From positions 207,076,271 through 207,140,270 of the forward strand of contig CM046875.1 of NCBI GenBank assembly GCA_025667525.1: a DNA stretch of 64,000 nt, read 5' to 3'. This stretch comes from Glebionis coronaria (lineage: Eukaryota; Streptophyta; Magnoliopsida; Asterales; Asteraceae). How positions within the stretch are numbered: the stretch's first letter is position 1; every line of letters begins with the position of its first letter. The notes under the pieces are model-generated. The model had not been told where the DNA came from, did no database searches, and saw only the letters and a list, made by a program, of their open reading frames with translations. Positions 55,827-64,000 of the stretch are shown here, piece after piece. The position numbers were made by a program, and so were the translations under genes.

Positions 55827-56423
55827 ATCTCCCCCAATGTATCGGTCATCTTTAAATGCATAAGATGATTGAGTGAGTACATCTTTGTGGAGGTGATCTT
55901 CATTCTTTGGTCTTGGATCTTGGTCTTGATCTTGTTTGCAATGGCTTTGTTCCTTCATGCTTTTGTGATCTTTATCTTGAGCCTTTGTCATTTGACTTTG
56001 AGTGCTTGAGATCTTTATCTTGTGCTCCTTGTGACTAAGATAACCTTTTACATTCTTACATTCTTAGGTATCTTGATTATCGCCATCTTGTGCTCTTGTG
56101 ACTTCTGAATAGAAATTGGTTAGTACACAGCTACGCTACCTTCTTGATATGCAGCAACATACATAGACACGGCTAAAATGGCTTTGAACATTTCATCCTA
56201 ACTCGGTAGCGTTTTACCTCCAGTCGGTGAAGACCATTAGACGGTATCAGATACCATACCTGTGATCGGGTAGAGTCGATTAAGAACCTCCTTGACAGGG
56301 TTTCCTTGCGGTAGTAGCCAGTTCTCTTTACTCGACCGTCTCAAAGCAGACTACGAACGTAAAGAGTGATCATAAGGATAAATTATCCGTCTGATTAGAG
56401 TCGTCAATTCAGAATTCCTGGAA

Positions 56424-56815
56424 CAAGTTTGATTCTAAAAGAATCGCACCATTGTTGATTTCCAGTTTGTCACAAGCTTGATTCATAGAGAATCTTGCGA
56501 GTCACCTACCGCGGTGCTGTTTGATGTTGACACTGGAAGGATTTCCATTCGTCACTATGAACACTAATGAGTGTCACTCTGAATGTTCTGGCAAGATCAC
56601 ACGGATTTTGCGAAGAAACCTGGAATCAAGTTTGAATCAATTAAGAATCGAAACTTAGTTGCTTTCTAGTTTTCACAAGTTTGATTCGTGTAGAATCGCG
56701 CAAGTTACCTACCATGAGCTTGTTTAATGCTGGCTCAAGCAGGATTTCCATCTTCATTGTGAATCGTATCACTCAGATGTTCTGGCAATATCACAAGGAT
56801 AATGCGTAGGACTCG
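56424..56815 (-). repeat. ~204-bp dimeric repeat, E5
   Basis: Units start near 56424 and 56628. Mini-hairpins GATTC...GAATC; stem ACACT/AGTGT at 56561-56574, which corresponds to ATACT/AGTAT in E4. Confidence 0.65.
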
Positions 56816-57530
56816 ATTGTGTCCTAATGAGATGATAGATTGATCTCTTTTGGCTCTAGACTCAATAAGTGCATTTTGGTAATAGGAGGCTGGAGCAGAC
56901 TGCCACCTTTTCAATATTAACTAACTCGGAGTGAGAAAGTCAATAGATACGTGTTGATCTCCGTGACAATGAGAAAAGTTTATTTTGAGAGAAACTCGAA
57001 TGGCTGGGGAAGGGTTGTGCATCGCATCACTGGGTCCATGACACTTGTCTTCAAGATATGTGTTAACCCGGTTTCTGCCTAAGTTGCATAGAATATTCAG
57101 CTCCTTCAATTCTTACCAATACGTCATCACTAGCACCTTGTTGTGATTGTTCCAGTGCTAACTTAAGTAATTTGTCTGCATTCAGCTTCATTCAACTCCA
57201 TCTTTCCCAAGGACAACTATTTCTAGCTATGGAATGTCCTTGGGTAGATCCTTCCGATTCTGGTTGGATCATAGGACTTAGTTTCCTATCCTAAACCACC
57301 TTTTGACTTTGTTCCGTCATGGATAGTAGGTTGTTTTAGGTATAGATCGTAACCATAAACCATTGAAAACCATTCAAAGTGTTTGATAAAAATCAAAACT
57401 TTTAACACTTGAAAGTTTTACATTTCTGAAAAGCTCCCCCTACACACCTGCATCGATATACGAAATGGTTTGGCATGTGAAGGAAAGAGTTGCACTTGAG
57501 TCTTTAAGATCACTTGTTGCGATATATTAC

Positions 57531-57600
57531 ATTTTAATCACATTTTCTCCCCTATCTCTAATATAAAAATATAATATTAGAGATACCAATTGATTAAAAT
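57531..57600 (-). other. Two-tier conserved stem-loop, E5 copy
   Basis: Outer stem ATTTTAATCA 57531-57540 / TGATTAAAAT 57591-57600; inner TATCTCTAATAT 57553-57564 / ATATTAGAGATA 57574-57585; 9-nt loop. Confidence 0.75.
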
Positions 57601-58052
57601 ATGACAATTTGTGAAATCGTTGGGAGAGAAACATGTGTGCACGCATGAATCATGGAACTTTTTCAGTCGGGTCGCTCCCCCTCAACAATAAATGTGTGTC
57701 TTGAGACAAAATTTGACAAAATGTTAGAAAAACGACACCACAAAATATGTTGAGGTACGGAGTTGAGATGCCTTTACCGATAATATATATGACAGATTTA
57801 ATATCATTTTCGGAATGTGTTGGATACATAAAATATGACAATTTTAGAGATGTATCCAACAACATTAAAAGGCTTGATTTTAAAACGCTCCCCCTCAAAA
57901 ATTGATCAAAATAACATATGACATTTTTTAGATATGAAAACCGCATATGAGGAAGGGAGTGTTGAACACACAATTTTAAAAGATTTAAAAAAAATCTTTT
58001 GAGAAATTCTTGAAAAATTATGTTCAACGGTTTTAAAATAAATTCCGATTTA

Positions 58053-58345
58053 CATGAGCTCAAAACATTGAATGTTTTGTGACTAGCTCATGACCGAGAA
58101 AAATTAATTTCCCGTTGTGAAGGATAAGTTATCATCCGTGATAAACTTTCCTTAAGTGGAAGTACGAGTTCTAAGCTGACATTTACTTAGAAGTCGTTTT
58201 TCATGAACTTAAAAACTTTGAATGTTTTTATAGGAAGCTCATGACTAAGAAATATTAATATCTCGTTGAGAAGGATAAGTTATCGTCCGTGATAAACTTT
58301 CCTTATTTGAGGTCCGAGTCCTAAGCTGTGATGTGCTTAGAAGTC
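58053..58345 (-). repeat. ~150-bp three-hairpin repeats, E5 array
   Basis: Two units, starting near 58053 (CATGAGCT/AGCTCATG, 58053-58060 and 58085-58092) and 58202, adjoining the 3' end of pol. Confidence 0.75.
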
Positions 58346-59817
58346 ATTATGAGAGAAAAATGAAGCAACTTCATTTGCCAAAACCTCCAAGTCTTCTGGA
58401 GTCATATACTTCATACCAAGACGGCCAACGAGATAGTGAAACCTATTTTAAGATAGGGCTTTTGTAAACAAGTCAGCTATCTGGTACTCAGTTCTGACAA
58501 TGTATAATTCCACGATACCACGTTCCACTTGTTCCTTGATGAAGTGATATCTGACTGCGATGTGCTTGGTACGGGAGTGTTGAACCGGATTGCATAGGTA
58601 TTTTATCAAAGTGGAAGCCATAATCCGTGAGTTGAGTTCTCATCCAGAGGACTTGAGCACAACACGCGGATAGAGCCACATATTCTGCTTCAGCGGATGA
58701 AAGCGAAGTGCAATCCTGCTTCTTTGACGACCAACTCACAAGTTTGTCTTCCCCTAGAATTTGTACGCTACCAGAAGTGCTTTTTCGACTATCAAGGCAA
58801 CCTGCGTGATCAGAATTTGAAAAAGCTGTTAGATGAAAACTGGTTGCCTTCGGATACCAGAGTCCCATGTGAATGGTATTCTTAAGGTACCGAAAGATTC
58901 GTTTAACCTCTTTGAGGTGCTTTTGAGTAGGTCTGGCTTGATATCGTGCACAATAGCATGTGGCATGATGAATATCAGGCCTGCTGGCTGTAAGGTACAT
59001 AAGTGACCCGATCATACTACGATATCGCGTTTGATCTACAGGATATGAGTACAAGTCAGCGTCTAGGGATGTGGTCGACAATGGTGTACCAACGCGAACA
59101 CATGAGGTCATACCATGCTTTTTAAGTATCTCTTGAGCATACTTAGCTTGGTTTATGAAGATACCACGTGGGGATTGATGAATCATGAGGCCTAAAAAGA
59201 ATTTTAGCTCCCCCATCATTGACATTTCAAATCTGCTGTGCATTAAATTTTCAAAACGTTTTGAAAGTTTTGGGTTTGTAGAACCAAAAATAATGTCATC
59301 AACATAAACTTGCACCAGCAGTATGTCATCCCCATATTTATTAATAAAGAGAGTAGGATCAATAGAACCATTGGAGAATCCTTTCGAGACCAAGAAGTTG
59401 GATAGTTCTTCGTACCATGCCCTTGGAGCTTGTTTAAGTCCATATACAGCCTTCTTGAGACGATAGACTTTGTCAGGGTGATGAGGATCGATGAATCCTT
59501 CCGGCTGATTCACATACACTTCTTCCTTCAAATGACCGTTGAGAAAAGCAGTTTTAACGTCCATCTGAAAAACCGTGAAGCCCTTATGTGCATACTTAAG
59601 CAAGGAATATCCTGACAGCTTCCAAACGAGCAACTGGAGCGAAAGATTCATCGAAATCTATCCCTTCTTGTTGACGATACCCCTTAACCACAAGACGAGA
59701 TTTGTTTTTGATGATGGTTTGATCTTCATCCAGTTTGTTTTTCCAGATCCATTTGAAATCTAAAAGCAAAATTCCATAAGGTCTGTCAACAAGTTCCCAA
59801 ACATTTAGGCGTTCAAA
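58346..59817 (-). pseudogene. E5 reverse transcriptase and RNase H
   Basis: [54 protein letters not shown] and catalytic YVDDIIFG. RNase [34 protein letters not shown]. The next conserved Copia block, with the catalytic Asp of CDS.SA, is missing: after KIPM the sequence jumps to QSGSTLPY, an apparent deletion plus frameshift, so RNase H is dead. The remaining tail ([13 protein letters not shown], then MKYMTPEDLEVLA near 58400-58360) is readable in another frame. A second frameshift near 59610 separates the RT N-terminus. Frame in front begins after the TAG at 59818. Confidence 0.88.
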
Positions 59818-61203
59818 CTAATGAATTTCGTCTTGCATTGAATCAATCCACGAATGATCAGTCATGGCTTGTTTGATGTTTGTAGGTACAGTTGAACTCA
59901 TGGTGAGTGCATACATACACACATCGCTATCGGTGTTGAGTTGTTTACGTGTTCGAACCGGTTGTGAAGGATTTCCAATTACTTGCTCGAATGGATGATC
60001 ACGAGTCCAATGGTGAGTGTATGGATATCTTTGGTAGAATGTATGCATGTTGGACGGATAAACATGTTGAGTAGAAGACTCTCCGACTTCGTGTACCGGT
60101 GTACCGAACGGGTTGATAAATTTTTCTTCGCCAGGTTGTGCATCGACTGCTTGATTATTGTTTCCTCCTTCAGCATTGACGGTTGGTGATGTTGGTTGTA
60201 TGACAGTTTCTTGAGTTTGTTGAGTATCCAATGGAATAGTCTCTTGAGCAACGGTTGCTGAAGTAGAGGCAGTTGTGTCTTGTAAACGTGGTTCGGGTTC
60301 ATCTGCAGTATTGACAGCAGAAGGCTTTGACACAACTTGATTGTTTCCATAGTAATATTCTTCAAACATTGGATCATATAAATCAACCAACTCATTCATA
60401 TGTGTCGTATCCGTCGATTCTGCTGTAGGAGTATTTTCTTGACATTCTTGCACGGGACGTACACTATTTTGTGTAGGTGCCATTGCTGGACAATGAGGTG
60501 CGGGACTTGAGCTGTTGTGTTCAAGTAGCATCTGTGGCAATTCGTCAAAGTTCACATGAATTGTTTCTATAATAATCTTTGTTTTCTTGTTGTAAACTCG
60601 ATATCCTTTCGACAATGTAGCATACCCCACAAAAATACATGCGACACCTTTTTCTTTCATCTTGTCGAGATTCTCACCGTCTTTAAGAATGTAGCATAAA
60701 GATCCAAATACGTGAAAGAATTTAACCGTAGGTTTCCTGCCATTTATGATGTGGTAAGGTGTCTTTTCATGTCTAGGGATTACGAGAGAACGATTCGAAG
60801 TATAACAGGCGGTTGCAATAGCTTCAGCCCAGAAGAATAGTGGTAATTTTAAAGCAGAAAGCATTGTTCGAGCTGCCTCTACCGAAGTGTGATTCCGTCT
60901 TTCGACAACGCCGTTTTGTTCAGGAGTTCGAGCAATAGACGTTTGATGTTCGATGCCTTCTTCTTGAAAGTAAGATTGCAAATTCTTGTTCAAAAATTCA
61001 GTACCCCTATCCGTTCTTACGGTTAAGACTTGAGCTTGAAGATTGCGTTGTATCATCTTGAGAAAGTTATTGAGAACCTCTGGTGTTTCATCCTTGGACC
61101 TTAAGAAGAAAGTCCATGTGTATCTAGAGTAATCATCAACAATCACGAGAATATACTTTTTCCCGTTAATACTCTCTACACGCATGGGACCACATAAATC
61201 CAT
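59818..61203 (-). pseudogene. E5 integrase
   Basis: Core DDE: Asp in MDLCGPMRVES, Asp in VRTDRGTEFLN, Glu in QNGVVERRNH. Then LPLFFWAEAIATACYTSNRS, TPYHIINGRKPTVKFFHVFG and a Gln/Thr/Pro-rich linker of about 200 residues to the RT start (VPTNIKQAMTDHSWIDSMQDE). Ends at TAG 59818-59820, where Gln is usual. The N-terminal zinc finger lies in the preceding piece, out of frame. Confidence 0.9.
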
Positions 61204-62632
61204 GTGTAGAAGTTCAAATCGTCCTTTTGAGCTTGGGGTAGTCTTTGTTTGAAAGAATTCTGTTTTGCTTTCCCCAACTCATAAGAAGAACAAAGATGGT
61301 TGAGAGGATGTAGCTTTTGCCATTAAGAATTCCGGTCACAATATCATTCTTCGAAAGCAAGTTGATGGTGTCAAAGTTGAGATGTGACAATCGTTGATGC
61401 CATAACCATGCTTGAGAGGATGTAGCTTTTGCCATTAAGCAAATTGGATTTGTTGAAGATGTATCTTGAAGAGTTACTGTGTAGAGATCAGAACCACGAG
61501 AACCTGTAAGAAGGTCATTCCCATCGTAGTCTCTAACATAGCAAGTAGTTTTCCGAAAAGCCACTTCCAAATCCGCCTCACAAAATTGACCAACCGAGAA
61601 TAAATTGTGATTCAGCCCCTCGACGTAATAAACCCGTTTTACAGTGATATTCCCTTGAACCAAGTCTCCATATCCGAGTATCGGTGCAAACTGATCATTT
61701 CCAAACCGTACCGTACCTAGAAGCTTCTCCACGAAGTTAATTAGAAGCTTGGATTGCCCGTCATGTGCTTTGTGCACCCAGAGTCCATTATGAAGAGAAT
61801 GATCTCGACGGGCTGCATAAGCATTATAAGACAATGTAGAGTTTGACAAATAGGAGCCCTTGATAGAAGTGGGTTCCAAAATATTAGTAGACATAGATTC
61901 AAAAGGAAAACTAACATTCATAGACCCAATTAGAATAGTGGTTGTCTTAGGTACCCATTTGTATCCAGTTGGTGTAAATCTTGAGTACCCCTGTTTACAT
62001 GTCCTACTCATGTTCTGATAAAGCTTCTTTAACATTTTTTGTTTACGCAGAGTAGTGGATTCTAAAGCACTTAGTTTCTTAAGTGGCTGAGCAGTGGATT
62101 GGTTCAAAGTTCTTGTGGGTTTTCTAGTACTAGTGGGCACAAGAATAGGCTTTCTAGTTCTAGCATTCAAGCCATTATTATTAAAAGCACAAGCAACATG
62201 ATTGAAAGTACGAACACATTTTCCACATTTAACACAAACAAATTCAACATTCGAAGTCTTAACATTCAAACTGTCATTACATGCAGTTACAGACGTTTTA
62301 TTCTTAGAAAACTTAAGATTCCTACGGTGATCTTCTACTTCCTTCTTCTTCCCTTGACTATTGTTAGGCATGACTCTATCTTCAATTCTAGTGCTCTTAT
62401 GTTGTGGTCCGCTAACGCTAGTAGTGGGAGCTACTCCTGTAGAAGAAGACACACGTTGATTAGTTTTCCTAGTATTCTGAGGTAACCACGATGTTCCAGT
62501 TTGAGTGGACCTAGTGTTCATCTTATACATTCCAGGTGCTATCACATTTGTGCTCTTATCAGTTCCTAGCTTAGGCAAAGTCTGTGGGGGTTTGCCCAAA
62601 ATAGATGATTTAGGGTATTTAACCGCATTCGG
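61204..62632 (-). pseudogene. E5 Gag C-terminus, protease-like region and pre-integrase
   Basis: Starts after a stop. Basic Thr/Ser/Asn-rich region; zinc-binding-like CVKCGKCVRTFNHVAC (CX2CX8HX2C, 62189-62236); FTPTGYKWVPKT; LWVHKAHDGQSKLL, GYGDLVQGNITVKRVYYVEGL and NHNLFSVGQFCEADLEVAF; then GAG-pre-integrase WLWHQRLSHLNFDTINLLSK. The usual protease DSG motif is not evident: a Leu-Trp-Val segment stands where it should be, so the protease seems mutated. The Cys pair of the zinc finger is lost where a 28-bp copy of upstream sequence has replaced the original (61300-61327). A frameshift follows to integrase. Confidence 0.75.
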
Positions 62633-64000
62633 TTAACGAACGACGGATGGTTTACCCAATTCAGACTTTCCTTTCATTTTCTCAATGAGTTTTTGTAACT
62701 CACTGATGGCTATGTCCCTTTCTTGTAGCTGAGCTTTCAAATCATTTCTTTCGAAACCCTTTTCATTTAATTGTCGAAACGAAGAAGCTGCTATTTCTTG
62801 ACACTTTTTATGATTATGAGATTTATCACCTTTTTGTAAAGCAAGTTCAAGAGAACTTGAGTGTTTCTCAAGTTGGGAAAAACATTTCGAAAGTTTGTTA
62901 TATGACTGAATTTGTTTCGAAAGCTCTACTTCAAGATTGCGACATTTCTCGTCTGATTCTGACACAAGACATGCTACATGACAATATTGATCAAGATCGG
63001 TATACACACCAAGTATAGCATTCATATGGTCAGCATAAAAGTATTCCTTAGAAAGTCGATCAATTTCATTAGAAAGTTGGTGTTCTTGTGTCTTTAATTT
63101 AATTTGAAGAAAATCAGCTTCATCTTCAAGAGATTTGACATAGCTTAAATCAGTTAACATTTCCTTAGTGAGAGCATTATAAAACATTTCCACATTTTTT
63201 GAAAGATCATCAATGGTTGGAACAATGCATTGTTGAATGACGACTTCTACTTGTGAGTTAGGTTTAATATTCCAAATGGTATCTCTAGAGACTTTTTCAT
63301 AATCTGCGACACCTTTGTACAAATTTAAAACCCCTTGTTTTATAAACTCAAATTGCTGAACACTTTTACTTTTCTCATCCCATTTTTGTTTTTCTTCCGA
63401 AATTTGTTTTTCTAACAAAATTGATTGCTTTTTGAAACTCCTTTTTAAAGAAACTTTCTTTTGGGGTTCATCACTTGGTGGTGGAACTCTATTATACATC
63501 TTTTGTTCTTTGGAAAGTTCTTTTTGTGGAACAAACATAATATAATGATCAGAATCAGAAAGGTTTATTAGGTCACTTAAGTTCGATCGACTTTCTTCTT
63601 GTTGACGAATGATTTCGTCGCAGTCAGGAGAAAGCATAAGAGCAAGATTATCAACATAACAACCGATATCATAAAGAGCAGGCTTGGTATTTTGAACTTT
63701 CTTGAGATATTCAGGCTTGACAAAACTCATATTTCTATTGAGCATATTCATGGTTTGAATAGACTGACCCGTTTTGTAAACAATGTTATTTAACGTGTCG
63801 ACTCTCTTTTCCATAGCAAGAATTTTTTTCAATATCCTTTTCTTCACGAGTTTTATAAAGCTCAGTTTGTTCTTTGTTAACCGACTCTAACTCAGTAATT
63901 TGGAGTTTATGTTGAAGCAGTTGTTCTTCAAGTTCCGATATCTTTTCTTTTGACATATGAATTTCGTGTGTTACTTCAGAACAATATTGTTCGTTGAGCA
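62633..64000 (-). pseudogene. E5 Gag, coiled-coil part, continues past window
   Basis: Long Lys/Glu/Gln-rich helices with heptad character (KTQEHQLSNEIDRLSKEYF, QLQERDIAISELQKLIEKMK), the mark of Sirevirus Gags. Ends at TAA 62633-62635 within VVR(stop)PNAVKYPKSSILG; E6 has Gln at that spot. A run of seven T at 63823-63829 marks a one-base frameshift: upstream, the frame through SKEKISELEEQLLQHKLQ remains open to the window end. Related to E6 Gag in the same order of segments. Confidence 0.85.

Larger units (their letters stand above)
55827..58045 (-). other. E5 3' non-coding region
   Basis: No gene. Homologous to E4 46861-49810. Dimeric repeats 56424-56815, two-tier hairpin 57531-57600, stem-loop GTTGAACA...TGTTCAAC 57961-58028, polypurine-tract-like motifs (minus) at 57433-57441, 57674-57682 and 57887-57895. 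Confidence 0.7.
55461..64000 (-). mobile_element. E5: Sirevirus-like Copia element with gag and pol, broken; 5' end outside window
   Basis: Minus strand. 3' LTR 55461-55826, polypurine tract GGGGGAGAT at 55827-55835, 2.5-kb structured 3' non-coding region, RT-RNase H, integrase, pre-integrase and coiled-coil gag running past the window end. Copia order. The long coiled-coil Gag, multiple PPT-like motifs and long 3' non-coding region fit Sireviruses (SIRE/Maximus). Several stops and frameshifts. The duplication cannot be checked. Confidence 0.85.

Noticed and set aside
1..64000. Host genes, tRNA or rRNA genes
   Set aside because: Every sizeable conserved frame belongs to a retrotransposon; no tRNA cloverleaf beyond primer-binding complements and the SINE boxes was seen by eye.

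Overview
The window looks like flowering-plant (probably eudicot) heterochromatin. I found no host gene, tRNA or rRNA. Nearly every base belongs to LTR retrotransposons inserted into one another, plus one SINE. The Copia proteins resemble families I associate with Asteraceae, but that is an impression, not a proof.

Layout, oldest host first. Element 7 (E7) is a decayed plus-strand Copia element: gag/protease at 45211-45967, first half of integrase at 45968-46560, second half at 54832-55457. Into it went E6 (16807-45210, minus strand, gag-only Sirevirus-like; its 3' end lies left of the window), E4 (46561-54826, minus strand, a second gag-only Sirevirus-like element) and E5 (55461 to beyond 64000, minus strand, a coding but broken Sirevirus-like Copia). 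E6 in turn received a Ty3/gypsy Tat-lineage element (1-16806, minus strand, 3' end outside the window) and E2 (21342-43600, minus strand, Athila-like gag-protease element). E2 received E3 (28202-41254, plus strand, Athila-like, 3.57 kb LTRs) and a SINE (24025-24245). The Tat element received E1 (6286-15208, minus strand, Athila-like, nearly identical LTRs). The chain E7 > E6 > E2 > E3 is four levels deep. Boundaries rest on paired LTRs, 5-bp target-site duplications (CGCCG, AGCAT, CTTTA, ATGAG/ATTAG) and on reading frames that rejoin across the insertions.

How the parts work together. Only the Tat element and E5 carry reverse transcriptase, RNase H and integrase, and both are broken. E7 shows only gag, protease and integrase. 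E1, E2 and E3 each carry one frame of about 1,070-1,080 codons encoding Gag, an aspartic protease and a shared acidic/hydrophobic C-terminal domain, with no polymerase. E4 and E6 carry only gag. All five would have to borrow enzymes from relatives elsewhere. E1's frame is intact.

The most striking material is non-coding. The 3' regions of E4, E5 and E6 contain ~150-bp tandem units made of three successive hairpins, and a two-tier stem-loop; stems differ between copies by paired, compensating changes. E1, E2 and E3 share a conserved 2-kb 3' module despite different LTRs. Five of seven LTR types have a perfect inverted repeat just downstream of, or overlapping, the TATA box. E1 and E2 LTRs carry ~21-copy arrays with a TCGGAA core. 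The Tat element has an antisense reading frame that appears to be spliced.
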